Shown: positions 22,639 through 31,062 of the stretch, piece after piece
How the letters are laid out: each line of letters starts with the position of its first letter
How positions within the stretch are numbered: the stretch's first letter is position 1
Source: Kiritimatiellia bacterium
GTDB taxonomy: Bacteria; Verrucomicrobiota; Kiritimatiellia; RFP12; JAAYLN01
Direction: 5' to 3'
DNA length: 42,869 bases
NCBI GenBank assembly: GCA_017962605.1
Contig: JAGCUY010000052.1
Span: forward strand, 1 to 42,869
Position numbers and translations under genes: made by a program
Notes under the pieces: generated by a model
Database searches by the model: none
Told to the model about the DNA's origin: nothing
Seen by the model: only the letters and a program-made list of their open reading frames with translations

Positions 22639-23157
22639 ATGGAGAAGACTTTTCTAGCAAGTGCGCGGGCAAAGGGCGGAGTGGCCGCGCTGTTCCTGGC
22701 CGCGCTGGCCGCCGCTGCCGCCGCGCTGGCCTTCTCAGGCGGCTGCCGCACCATTTCCGTCCGCCCCAACTCCCGCGATTACGCGGCACCCGTCGAAATG
22801 TCGGTCATCGCCACCGGATACTGCAACTGCCAGAAGTGCTGCGACTGGCGCTACACCTGGTATGGCAGAGCCGTCCACGCCTCCGGCAAGAGCAAGGGCA
22901 AGCCCAAGAAGGTCGGCCTCACCGCCAGCGGGACGCGCGCCCGCCACGGCACAATCGCCGCCGACACCTCCCTCCTTCCATTCGGCACCGTCATCGAAGT
23001 TCCCGGCTACGGCTTCGGCCGCGTCGAGGACCGCGGCGGCGCCATCAAGGAAAAGCACATCGACCTATGGTTCCGCCGTCACTCCGACGCAAAGAAGTGG
23101 GGACGGCGCCAAATCAAGATCAAAGTCTGGAAACCGAAGTCAAAAGCACGCCGATAA
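22639..23157 (+). CDS. 3D-domain cell-wall lipoprotein
   Basis: 172 residues. The N-terminal hydrophobic Ala-rich helix ends in FSGGC (C36), a plausible but not ideal lipobox. The rest is a 3D (Asp-Asp-Asp) domain as in the C-terminus of MltA and in YabE/YocH-like proteins: VIATGYCNCQKCC, TASGTRARHGTIAADTSLLPFGT, VEDRGGAI and HIDLWF carry the three aspartates of the double-psi barrel. Members cut or bind peptidoglycan. With the TadE-like genes before it, it may open the wall for an appendage. The decarboxylase gene starts 4 nt after its stop. Confidence 0.82.
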   Translation: MEKTFLASARAKGGVAALFLAALAAAAAALAFSGGCRTISVRPNSRDYAAPVEMSVIATGYCNCQKCCDWRYTWYGRAVHASGKSKGKPKKVGLTASGTRARHGTIAADTSLLPFGTVIEVPGYGFGRVEDRGGAIKEKHIDLWFRRHSDAKKWGRRQIKIKVWKPKSKARR

Positions 23158-23161
23158 GATC

Positions 23162-25333
23162 ATGTCCCACCCGCTGAATGTAATCTACCTCCATTCGCCT
23201 TCCAACGACGACGCTGAAACACTACCTGAAATCGAATACGGCCTTTCAGATGCCTTCCGCTCCTTCTGCCGAAAGACATTCTCCTTTGACGAACCTCTCG
23301 ACTACCCGCGCCTGAAGGTCGTCACCGCCGACTCCCCAAAGGCGCTCGACAACCTCCTCTTCGACGTGGAGAACGACCGGCACTTCGTCTCCGACGCCGC
23401 CAAATACTGCTGCCTCTTCCTCTTCGACGACGAGATCGCCACCGAGGACGGCCCGCGTCCGCTCGACAAGCTCACCATCGACGGACTCTCCTTCCGCCAG
23501 TATTTCCTCACCTACTTCCCCGCCATCCCCAAGGTCATCCTGACGCAGCCAGGCCACGCCAAGGTCACCATACAGTCGCGGCGCTGGATATCCAAGAGCC
23601 GCTCTGTCCTGGAGAACCCTGAGCACAGCAAGGAGCGCATCGGGCGGATGTTCTGCTACTTCTGGTCGCCGCACTTCTGGCGGGCGCTCCACGAATACGT
23701 GCAGAGCAAGGCCGGCACCAGCTGGCACACCCCCGGACACAACGGAGGCAACGCCTTCGAGTATTCGCCATTCCTCCACGGTTTCCACGACGCATTCGGA
23801 TCCTTCAACTTCCGCGCCGACCTATCCGTGTCGGTCGAAAGCCTCGGCGACCTCTCCGCGCCCGACGCCGACACGCCCCTCACGGCCGCGCAGCGCCTCG
23901 CCTCGATTGTCTTCGGCACCGCGCAGACCTGCTTCGCCACCAATGGCACCAGCACCTCGAACAAGGCGATGCTGATGACCCTCCTCCGCCCAGGCGAGGT
24001 CGTGCTTGTCGATCGCAACTGCCACAAGTCCGTCCACCACGCCATCGTGATGTCCGGCGCAGTTCCGCGCTACCTCCCCGCCCGCTACAACAGCCGCTAC
24101 GGCTCGTGGGGGCCCGTTCCGCTCGACATCCTCCGCGAGGAGATCGCGCGTCCGACGGCACCGGGCCAGAAGCCGCGCCTGCTCATCATCACCACCTGCA
24201 CCTACGAGGGCGTCCTCTATCCCACCTGGGAGATCGGCCGCCTCTGCGAGAAGGCCGGAATCCTCTTCTACGCCGACGAAGCCTGGGCCCCATATATCAA
24301 CTTCCACCCATACTACACCCGCAGCCTCCAGGACGGCGAGGTCGTGCGCTACACAGCCGTCAACGAAATGGGCGGCGCGCACTTCGCCGTCCAATCGACG
24401 CACAAGGCGCTCTCGGCCTTCTCCCAGGCGTCGATGATCCATGTCTCCACGCGCTTCAAGCGCCTTCTGGAAGAGGACGCCTCCCGCCAGTTCCGCTGGC
24501 TGCGCCGCCGCTTCGGGCTCAAGGACCACGGCTCCTACGAGAAGTTCTCCCACGACCTCCATGAGACGCTCCGCTACTGGCACTCCACATCGCCGCACTA
24601 CCCGATGCTGGCGACGCTCGACATAGCCGACGTCCAGATGCGCCTTGAGGGGCTGTGTCTCATTGAGGAGCGCCTGCACTGGGTGGCCGACTTCAAGCGC
24701 CGCGTCTCGCAAATCTGCAACCTGCCTGAGGAGGACTGCTTCCCGCCGCTGGCCGCCCTCGGCGGCGCCGGCGCAGACTGGGATGGCGACGGCTACCTCC
24801 AGGACCCCCTGAAGATGGTGATGTCCTTCCGCAACGAGAAGGCGCGCGCCCGCTTCGAGAAGGCTCTGCTGAAGGCTCACATCCAGTGGGAGAAGACGAC
24901 GCCGGTGACGATCCTGTTCCTTGTGACCGTGGGCACGGTCGAGGAGAATTTCGAATACCTCTACCGCGTATGCCGCCAGCATGCCGACTGCATCGGACGG
25001 CCAGAGCAGGAGTTCAGGATCGCGGAAATCCCGGATGCGGTGAGCGAGCAGGCGGCGGTGCTGCCGCGCGACGCCGCCCTCTGCGACGGCGAACTGGTTC
25101 CGCTATCTGAGAGCGAGGGCCGCATCTGCGGCCAGCTGCTGGTGCCATATCCGCCGGGCATACCCGTCTTCCTGCCGGGGCTGAGGATTACGCGCCCAAT
25201 GATTGCGCTAATCGAGGACGTCATCGCCAACGAAGGCGTCCATGCCGTCCATGGCCTCTTCGCCCGCGGCCGCCGCCACTTCATTGAAGTCCTCGACCGC
25301 AAGGAAGAGTCAAGGGTCCAGAAGTTGGAATAA
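23162..25333 (+). CDS. Orn/Lys/Arg decarboxylase (PLP fold type I)
   Basis: 723 residues, full length for the large bacterial arginine/lysine/ornithine decarboxylases: an N-terminal wing domain (about 1-180), then WHTPGHNGGNAFEYSPF, the PLP-binding region and the Schiff-base lysine K415 in STHKALSAFSQAS, and the C-terminal domain (PYPPGIPVFLPG). The product would be agmatine, cadaverine or putrescine; the motifs do not separate the substrates. A polyamine or acid-resistance role is likely. It starts 4 nt after the 3D-domain gene, so it belongs to that transcript although the functional link is unclear. Confidence 0.92.
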   Translation: MSHPLNVIYLHSPSNDDAETLPEIEYGLSDAFRSFCRKTFSFDEPLDYPRLKVVTADSPKALDNLLFDVENDRHFVSDAAKYCCLFLFDDEIATEDGPRPLDKLTIDGLSFRQYFLTYFPAIPKVILTQPGHAKVTIQSRRWISKSRSVLENPEHSKERIGRMFCYFWSPHFWRALHEYVQSKAGTSWHTPGHNGGNAFEYSPFLHGFHDAFGSFNFRADLSVSVESLGDLSAPDADTPLTAAQRLASIVFGTAQTCFATNGTSTSNKAMLMTLLRPGEVVLVDRNCHKSVHHAIVMSGAVPRYLPARYNSRYGSWGPVPLDILREEIARPTAPGQKPRLLIITTCTYEGVLYPTWEIGRLCEKAGILFYADEAWAPYINFHPYYTRSLQDGEVVRYTAVNEMGGAHFAVQSTHKALSAFSQASMIHVSTRFKRLLEEDASRQFRWLRRRFGLKDHGSYEKFSHDLHETLRYWHSTSPHYPMLATLDIADVQMRLEGLCLIEERLHWVADFKRRVSQICNLPEEDCFPPLAALGGAGADWDGDGYLQDPLKMVMSFRNEKARARFEKALLKAHIQWEKTTPVTILFLVTVGTVEENFEYLYRVCRQHADCIGRPEQEFRIAEIPDAVSEQAAVLPRDAALCDGELVPLSESEGRICGQLLVPYPPGIPVFLPGLRITRPMIALIEDVIANEGVHAVHGLFARGRRHFIEVLDRKEESRVQKLE

Positions 25334-25342
25334 GCCCTCTCC

Positions 25343-25357
25343 CCGCATCAAATGCGG
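25343..25357 (+). terminator. Weak hairpin between convergent genes
   Basis: CCGCAT-CAA-ATGCGG followed by TTTG on the plus strand. It sits in the 14-nt gap between the decarboxylase and hydrolase genes and reaches into the hydrolase's last codons. The T-run is short, so termination would be weak. Confidence 0.35.
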
Positions 25358-26181
25358 TTTGCGTCAGCCATTCCGGCAACGCTCCAGGCGAAGGAGCGGA
25401 TTGCACCGAAATAGAGGTCTTCCTGTCTGGCGCGGAAAATGAGGTCGTTGTGACCCGCACCAGGGATTTCGACAATCCGCTTCACCGCCGCCGCCGATGC
25501 GCGATAGTTTTCTTGCGCCTCTGAAATAGGGATCAGCGTGTCTTCGGCGCCATGCAGGAACAGAGTGGGCATGGCGCATTCCTTCAGTTTGTCAATGTTG
25601 TCAAGGAAGCCCTCTGGAACATCAGGCGCGCCGCCTGGAAGGTTGCGCCTTTCGCGGAAGCGCCGGACAAGTTCCGTGATATGCGACAACCCGCTATCGA
25701 CTATTAGCGCGTCCACGCTGCCACTAAACCGCCATGCAAGGTGGATCGCAGGCACGGAGCCAATCGAGCGGCCAAAGACGAAACGACGGCAGAATGAGCT
25801 TCCATGTGCCGATTCGCGATCCGCAAGAGCGTTGAAGATACATTCAGCGTCAGCGAGCATTGCGTTGTAGGACGGAGCGCCAGTGCTGCGGCCGTAACCG
25901 CGGTAGTCAACAAACCAAACTGATACGTTGAGGGCGGAGGCGTAGCTTTCCGCCAATGAAGACCAGTCCGCAGCGACCTCGCCATTGCCGTGGAAGAAAA
26001 GCAGAACGCCGTCCGAGCCCTTGCGCTCAAGCCAAAGGCCTCCAATCTCAGCGCCGTCAACGTCGACCTTTGTTGGCTCCAATCCGTTTGATGCTTCGCA
26101 GTAGCGAGGGAAGAAAATCAGGGATTGTGTTTCGGGCGAATTAATGGTTGAAGTTTGGTTGGAGGCGTTATTGTGCTGCAT
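25348..26181 (-). CDS. Alpha/beta hydrolase
   Basis: 277 residues with the complete triad of the family: nucleophile S139 in GRSIGS, D214 in HGAEDTLIP and H244 in GAGHNDL, plus the oxyanion HGNG at 64-67. It resembles BEM46/ABHD13-like serine hydrolases, whose substrates are mostly unknown. I see no clear signal peptide. The start overlaps the stop of the thioredoxin-like gene by 14 bp, so it is the last gene of the minus-strand operon. Confidence 0.85.
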   Translation of the reverse strand: MQHNNASNQTSTINSPETQSLIFFPRYCEASNGLEPTKVDVDGAEIGGLWLERKGSDGVLLFFHGNGEVAADWSSLAESYASALNVSVWFVDYRGYGRSTGAPSYNAMLADAECIFNALADRESAHGSSFCRRFVFGRSIGSVPAIHLAWRFSGSVDALIVDSGLSHITELVRRFRERRNLPGGAPDVPEGFLDNIDKLKECAMPTLFLHGAEDTLIPISEAQENYRASAAAVKRIVEIPGAGHNDLIFRARQEDLYFGAIRSFAWSVAGMADANRI

Positions 26182-26794
26182 TGGCGGGTGTCGGTTCCGT
26201 AGCCTTTGCTTTCGGCATTGCGGCGGCGACTTTTTCTACGAAGCCCGACGCCGTGAGACTGCGTGATGCCCCGAAAGTGCCTAGCGGCTCAAGCGTTGCG
26301 GGGTCAAGCAGGAAGCATGTCGGGAATCCGCTGACTTGGAAGCGGCGGGCAAGTTCCTCGTTGCGATCCCTGTATTTCTCCGGAACGAGTTTCTTGTTGT
26401 TCGGGAAATCGATGTGGACGAGATAGACGTTGTTGCTCGCCCATGCACTCCACTCGGGCTGCGTGAATACTAGCCTTTTGAGAAGTTTGCACCAGCCGCA
26501 CCAGTCGCTGCCGGTGAAATTGACGAATATGGGCTTCCCGTCCTTCTTGGCGGCTGCGGTCGCCGCTTCCCAGTCGTGAGTCCATTCGCCGGGGAATGCG
26601 CCATCGACGCGGACATCGTTCACGAAAAGTTTTTCGTTAGCCTTCTGCGCTTCATGCACGGCGCCATCGGCAGCGCCATCGGCGGCGCCATCGCTGCCTG
26701 CGGCGCCGGCGCCGCAGGCGGTGAATATTAACGCTGCGCTCAAAAGCGGAATTATGCCGAATCCCGATTTTACAATGCCCGTTCCTGTTTTCAT
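26168..26794 (-). CDS. Thioredoxin-like lipoprotein
   Basis: 208 residues. The signal peptide ends in a lipobox (LIFTAC, C27), followed by an Ala/Gly/Asp-rich linker (about 28-50). The thioredoxin_7/DUF255-like domain contains WCGWC (C99/C102) and the cis-proline loop SGFPTCFLLD. It should be an outward-facing membrane-anchored disulfide reductase or isomerase. An in-frame ATG 9 codons upstream exists; I chose 26794 because GAGGGA stands at the right distance. It lies 27 nt after the TIM-barrel isomerase gene, same operon. Confidence 0.85.
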   Translation of the reverse strand: MKTGTGIVKSGFGIIPLLSAALIFTACGAGAAGSDGAADGAADGAVHEAQKANEKLFVNDVRVDGAFPGEWTHDWEAATAAAKKDGKPIFVNFTGSDWCGWCKLLKRLVFTQPEWSAWASNNVYLVHIDFPNNKKLVPEKYRDRNEELARRFQVSGFPTCFLLDPATLEPLGTFGASRSLTASGFVEKVAAAMPKAKATEPTPANAAQ

Positions 26795-26821
26795 GTGTGT
26801 GTCCCTCGGTTGCTTAAACAA

Positions 26822-27631
26822 TTACTTGGCGAGTTCGCGCAGGGTGGCGAGGGCCTCGCGGCGGGCGGCTGCGATGTCCTGCCCTTCGCGTAGCGGCCAG
26901 CCACATTCGCAGGAAACGCCACCGGTGTAACCGATCTTGGCAAGGGCCTCGAAGTATGGCGCGAACTCGAAGGCTGGCTGGTAGCCCGGCCATGTGCGCC
27001 CATCGAACATGGCGATGTGGCAATGCTTGAGGTGCGGGCCAGCTTCGACGATTGACCCGGCACCTTCGCGACCGCGCATCATGTGGTAGATGTCGGCCAG
27101 CTGTTCGATACGCGGCGAGTCGATGTCGCGGACAATCTGCATCCCCTGCCAGACGTAGTTGAGGATGTTGCTCTCATTGGGACGGAGAGGCTCCAGCACT
27201 ACGCTGACGCGGCAGTCGGCAATGCGCTTTGCCAGTGCGCGGCAGAAGTCGGTGAACTGCTGGTAGGCAAGCTCGATGTCGGGCTTATTGTCGCCGGGGA
27301 TGAAGTCGCCGGGGACGTTGCGGGCGCCGCCGGAGCCGAGGACGATGAACTTGCAGCCGACTTCGTCGGCGCGGCGGCATGCGCGCTCGGCATAATCTAA
27401 TGCCGGGCCGTGGTCGGCATTGGGGCCGGTGAGGCGGAACGTTCCAGGGAGAAAGCCGTTACATGCCCTCATCGGCAGCGGCGCGGCGGCAATAAGGCGC
27501 TTGCGCTTCTGCCATTCCTCCTCTCCGGCGTCTGGCACGAATGCCTCGCCCACGGAAGGCTCGAAATAGTCGAATCCGGCTTCGGCTATCAGTGGCGCGT
27601 CTTCAATCCTGCAGCATACTCCAAACAACAT
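26822..27631 (-). CDS. Sugar phosphate isomerase/epimerase (TIM barrel)
   Basis: 269 residues of the xylose-isomerase-like TIM-barrel family (AP endonuclease family 2): MLFGVCCRIEDAPLIAEAGFDYFEP at the first strand, VVLEPL with a metal-binding Glu, HCHIAMFDGR, and a terminal SCECGWPL. Relatives include hydroxypyruvate isomerase, IolE and IolI; the substrate is open. The start is set by AAAGGAGA 7 nt upstream; an upstream ATG at 27688 lacks a ribosome site. A 60-nt gap follows dciA, with a CATAAT that could be a weak internal promoter. Confidence 0.82.
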   Translation of the reverse strand: MLFGVCCRIEDAPLIAEAGFDYFEPSVGEAFVPDAGEEEWQKRKRLIAAAPLPMRACNGFLPGTFRLTGPNADHGPALDYAERACRRADEVGCKFIVLGSGGARNVPGDFIPGDNKPDIELAYQQFTDFCRALAKRIADCRVSVVLEPLRPNESNILNYVWQGMQIVRDIDSPRIEQLADIYHMMRGREGAGSIVEAGPHLKHCHIAMFDGRTWPGYQPAFEFAPYFEALAKIGYTGGVSCECGWPLREGQDIAAARREALATLRELAK

Positions 27632-27691
27632 TGCAGTGTCTCCTTTGTAGTTTATTATGTGGTGGTTTACGGGTGAAAAGTTCTCCAACTC

Positions 27692-28144
27692 CTATCCGGC
27701 TGCCCTTATGCGGATTTGCCGCAGCGCCGCAAAGGGCGCGAGTTTCCTGGCCGCCGCCTCAATGCCGCGAAGTTTAGTGCGGCGGATTTCAAAGAGTTCC
27801 GCGCTATTCCCGCCAACGACGTAGAGGATGCCGCCGACGTATTTCTCCGGAACGAGGCGTTTGGCGAGTTCCCCGGCCGCTTTGCTCCACGCTGCCAGCA
27901 GGGCCTCCTCAACAGCCTCCCCGTCATCTGCGGCCGGGGCTTTCGCGGCACTGACTCCAAGCCGTTCCGCCAGAAGTCCAACCGCAGCGCCGATGGGCTT
28001 GACGTCGCGTCGGCGGTCCGGGGCGTCAGAATCGACGGGGAGGCCAGTCCAGTCGCCAACGGGTGCGGCGAGGCGGGGCCCGCGTGCAGGGAGCCCCAGG
28101 CTTTCAATAAAGCGCTTGGCCCTTTTTGTCGGCTCTTCGTTCAT
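27692..28144 (-). CDS. DciA-like protein (DUF721)
   Basis: 150 residues. The C-terminal half (AAWSKAAGELAKRLVPEKYVGG, ILYVVGGNSAELFEIRR, FAALRQIRIRAAG) matches the DUF721 domain of DciA, the protein that helps load the replicative helicase DnaB in bacteria lacking DnaC/DnaI. The first 70 residues are basic and poorly ordered. The start codon overlaps the kinase stop (ATGA), so translation is coupled to the kinase. Moderately diverged; the DUF721 assignment rests on the W-G-x3-A...G-x-L-x-V-x3-S pattern. Confidence 0.72.
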   Translation of the reverse strand: MNEEPTKRAKRFIESLGLPARGPRLAAPVGDWTGLPVDSDAPDRRRDVKPIGAAVGLLAERLGVSAAKAPAADDGEAVEEALLAAWSKAAGELAKRLVPEKYVGGILYVVGGNSAELFEIRRTKLRGIEAAARKLAPFAALRQIRIRAAG

Positions 28145-30885
28145 TCACCTTCGCTGAAGTCGATTTCGTAGAGCGTCTCGGCGATTTCGCCGCGCCGCGA
28201 CGGCGAGTCGGCTATGGCGCGTTCGGCGTATGCCTTCGCCGCCTCGCGGGCGTTCTCGTCCTCGCCGCTCAGCACGAGGAAATAGACAGCCACGTCCACG
28301 TATGCTGAAACGCGCTCGCGAAGCGGGATGGACTTCGCCTTTTCACGGTCGCCTAGGTAGTAGTTGATCATCGGGGCTATCTGCCTCTGCTGCATCTCCT
28401 CCCATTTGCGGCGCTGCGGCTTCGCGTCTGCCCTTGCGGGCTTGATCTCGATGGAGCGCACGTCAGCTGAGACAACGCTCCACTTGTCGCGCTTGTGGAC
28501 GAACTTGTCATCGCCCGAAAGGTGCTTTATCAGGAAGTTCTTGAGCGACTTCAGGCTTTCAACGCGCCTCTTCTCCGCTTCAAGCGCCTTGCGCGCCTTC
28601 TCGGACTTCAGCGACTCGCCAAGCCCTTCGAGTTCGCGGAGGATGGAGTCGAACTTCCACTTCGAGACGTTCTCGCGGTTGGCGGGGACGATTGCGCGGA
28701 CAGACGCCACCTCGGCCTCTTCGGCATCGCGCGCGGCCTTATCCTCGGCCTCCTTGCGCTCGCGTTCCACGCGGGCCTCTTCGGCGGCCTTCTCCTCGGC
28801 GGCCTTGCGCTCGCCATCCGCCACGGCCGCCGCTGCTGCGGCGTTGAGGCCGTCCAGCGCCCCGCGGGCGGCGGAGATGAGTGGGTCGAGTCCGTCTGCG
28901 GCTTCCTTCATGATGGCGAACTTCTCTGAAGCCATCTTCGCCATAAGGGCGATAGCCTGCTTGTTCTTCTCGACGGCGGCGCCAAGGACGGCAAGGTCCT
29001 TCTCGCCGTTGTCCTCGTTGGCAAGGGCCGTGGCGCGTTCAATAAGCGCGTCGAACGACGCCATGGCAGCCGGGGCCAGCGCCGCAGCTTTGCGGACAGG
29101 CGTCAGCGAGAGGAATATCTCGCGCGCCGCGAGCGGCAGACCTTCAAGCGTCTCTGCGGCGACTTGCGTCTCTGCGGCAGCTGGAGCTTCCTCTACGGCA
29201 GGCGCCTCCTCAGCGGGAGCCTCAGCCTCTTCTGCGGCAGGAGCCTCCTCTGCAGCTGCCTCCTGGGCCTCTCCTTCAGCTGGCGCCTCGCCTTCTTCGG
29301 CAGGCTTTTCCGCTGCCTCGCCTTCATTGGCTGGCGCATCCTCCGCAGCAGGGGCTTCTTCCGCCTTGGCGGCTGGCACTTCAAGATTTGCCAAGTCTCC
29401 AAGATCAAATTGGCTGGCCAGCTCCGCAAGACCCCTTGGGTCTTCGGCCGTGATGGCCGACATCCAGTCGCCGTTGTCGGCGCGGTTCGCTGCGGCCACG
29501 GCCTCGGCGACGATTTCATCGGCCTTGGCGGCATGTGCGGCAATTCTCTCCGCAAGGGTGGCGGCGGCCTTGCGCGTCGATTCAAGAGGGGCGAGCGCCG
29601 CGCGCTGCGAGGCGATGAGTGCGGCGCGGTCCGCAGTGGCCTTTTCCGCCGCCTGCGCCTTGGAGTGGCTTATGAAGGCGAAGGCACCGCCGCCACCTGC
29701 AAGCAGGAGGACGAGTAAAATGACAATCCACTTGAGGGCCGAAGACTTCTTGGGTTCCTCTTCGCCCTCGTCGTTTGACACGCTTGTGCCTGCGGGGCCG
29801 TCGCCGGGAACATGGAGCGTCCTATGCACTTTGGGCGCATCGGAGGTTGGGGCGGTGGTGTCGCCGGCGTCGGTGCGCGCCTGTGAGTTGCGGCTCCGGA
29901 TGATGATTTTCTTTGATGCGCCGCCGGCAGGTGCCACGGGCTGCGTCTTGCCCTTTGCGAGGTATGCCTCGATGTCGGCCATCAGCGCGCCGTATGAGGG
30001 GTAGCGCTTTTCCGGGTCGGCTTCGAGCATCTTCATGATGATGCGCTCGACTTCAGGCTCAACATCCTTGCGGTAAACGTGGAGCGGCTGCGGCGGCGCG
30101 AGAAGGCGCGCCTTAACGACGGCCATCGCGTCCTCGCCGTCAAAAGGCGGCTTCTTCGTGATGGCGTGGTAGAGCGTTCCGCCGAGGCAATACATGTCGC
30201 TGCGGAAGTCGATCTTCTTGCGCTGAACCTTTTCCGGCGCTATGTAGAAGGGCGTTCCCCAAATCTCGGTCTGCTCGGCGTCCGGCGACGAGGCGATGCC
30301 GAAATCGACGAGTTTCGCCGAGTTGCGGTCGTCCATCAGGATGTTGCCGGGCTTGATGTCGCCGTGAATGAGGTTTGACGCGGTAGCAAGCTGGAGTCCG
30401 TCGGCGATGTCCAGGCCGATTTTCATCACCATCTGCTGGGCGAGGGTGTCCGGGCCTTCGATGAGGTCTTCGAGATGCTTGCCCGGAACGTATTCCATGA
30501 CGATGTATGGCTGGCCATGTTCCTCGCCGAAGGAGTAAATCTGCGCGATGTTGGGGTGGTTCAGCTTGGCGGCCGCCTGGGCCTCGCGGCGGAAGGACTC
30601 GAGAAATTCGGTCTGGCGGCCGAGGCTCTCCTTCATCACCTTGACGGCGACTTCGCGGTCTAGTGTCTCATCGACGGCGCGATATACGCTGCCCATGCCG
30701 CCGGAGCCCAGGCAAGCGATGAGCCGGTAGTTGGCAAGCTGTGCCGGAACGGTCATCTCCGCCCCGCAAATCGGGCAAGCCGCGCGCGAAAAAGGTTCGA
30801 GCGCGCCCACGTCAATTTCAGAATGGCAAGAAGGACACTGAGTCTTCTCAATCTTGTCGAAATGGATTTCGCTATGTTCCGCCAT
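28141..30885 (-). CDS. Membrane Ser/Thr protein kinase with N-terminal zinc ribbon
   Basis: 914 residues. A zinc ribbon (C17/C20 and C37/C40) precedes a PknB-type kinase domain (about 53-310): Gly loop LGSGGMGSVY, K82, E101, catalytic HGDIKPGN (D176), DFG at 194-196, TPFYIAPE. The HRD Arg is Gly (HGD). Residues 383-405 form one membrane helix. An Ala/Glu-rich low-complexity stretch and a long helical, charged outer region follow. PVC bacteria have many such kinases. An ATG 19 codons upstream exists, but 30885 has GGAG at the right distance and a clear promoter. It is the first gene of a five-gene operon with dciA. Confidence 0.9.
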   Translation of the reverse strand: MAEHSEIHFDKIEKTQCPSCHSEIDVGALEPFSRAACPICGAEMTVPAQLANYRLIACLGSGGMGSVYRAVDETLDREVAVKVMKESLGRQTEFLESFRREAQAAAKLNHPNIAQIYSFGEEHGQPYIVMEYVPGKHLEDLIEGPDTLAQQMVMKIGLDIADGLQLATASNLIHGDIKPGNILMDDRNSAKLVDFGIASSPDAEQTEIWGTPFYIAPEKVQRKKIDFRSDMYCLGGTLYHAITKKPPFDGEDAMAVVKARLLAPPQPLHVYRKDVEPEVERIIMKMLEADPEKRYPSYGALMADIEAYLAKGKTQPVAPAGGASKKIIIRSRNSQARTDAGDTTAPTSDAPKVHRTLHVPGDGPAGTSVSNDEGEEEPKKSSALKWIVILLVLLLAGGGGAFAFISHSKAQAAEKATADRAALIASQRAALAPLESTRKAAATLAERIAAHAAKADEIVAEAVAAANRADNGDWMSAITAEDPRGLAELASQFDLGDLANLEVPAAKAEEAPAAEDAPANEGEAAEKPAEEGEAPAEGEAQEAAAEEAPAAEEAEAPAEEAPAVEEAPAAAETQVAAETLEGLPLAAREIFLSLTPVRKAAALAPAAMASFDALIERATALANEDNGEKDLAVLGAAVEKNKQAIALMAKMASEKFAIMKEAADGLDPLISAARGALDGLNAAAAAAVADGERKAAEEKAAEEARVERERKEAEDKAARDAEEAEVASVRAIVPANRENVSKWKFDSILRELEGLGESLKSEKARKALEAEKRRVESLKSLKNFLIKHLSGDDKFVHKRDKWSVVSADVRSIEIKPARADAKPQRRKWEEMQQRQIAPMINYYLGDREKAKSIPLRERVSAYVDVAVYFLVLSGEDENAREAAKAYAERAIADSPSRRGEIAETLYEIDFSEGE

Positions 30886-30913
30886 TTTCACTCCAATAGA
30901 AAAAGCCACCCCT

Positions 30914-30942
30914 ACTATACTATTTCTTCGCGTTGAAATCAA
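30914..30942 (-). promoter_or_regulatory. Promoter of the kinase-dciA operon
   Basis: Minus strand: -35 TTGATT (30942-30937), 17-nt spacer, -10 TATAGT (30919-30914). About 22 nt of leader with GGAG precede the ATG at 30885. Confidence 0.65.
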
Positions 30943-31023
30943 ATGTGGCGTTTTTCAATTCAGCTGGCCGTCTCCCCGTGAGCCGATTGGCAACCGGCTC
31001 TTGCAAGTTGCCGCATTGGGGAT

Positions 31024-31052
31024 TTGCCCAAGTTTGCAGTTTCGTGTATCAT
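31024..31052 (+). promoter_or_regulatory. Promoter of the lgt operon
   Basis: -35 TTGCCC (31024-31029), 17-nt spacer, -10 TATCAT (31047-31052). The ATG at 31063 follows after 10 nt, so the leader is only a few bases long. It is divergent from the kinase promoter. The DNA between them holds a GAGCCG/CGGCTC hairpin (30980-31000) of unknown role. Confidence 0.6.
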
Positions 31053-31062
31053 AGCCTCTGCT

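Noticed and set aside
23822..24982. Open frame of 386 codons antisense to the decarboxylase gene
   Set aside because: The decarboxylase with its PLP lysine is certain on the other strand; the antisense product has no domain.
28364..30004. Open frame of 546 codons antisense to the kinase gene
   Set aside because: Ser/Ala-rich shadow of the Ala/Glu-rich kinase region; no start signals or family match.
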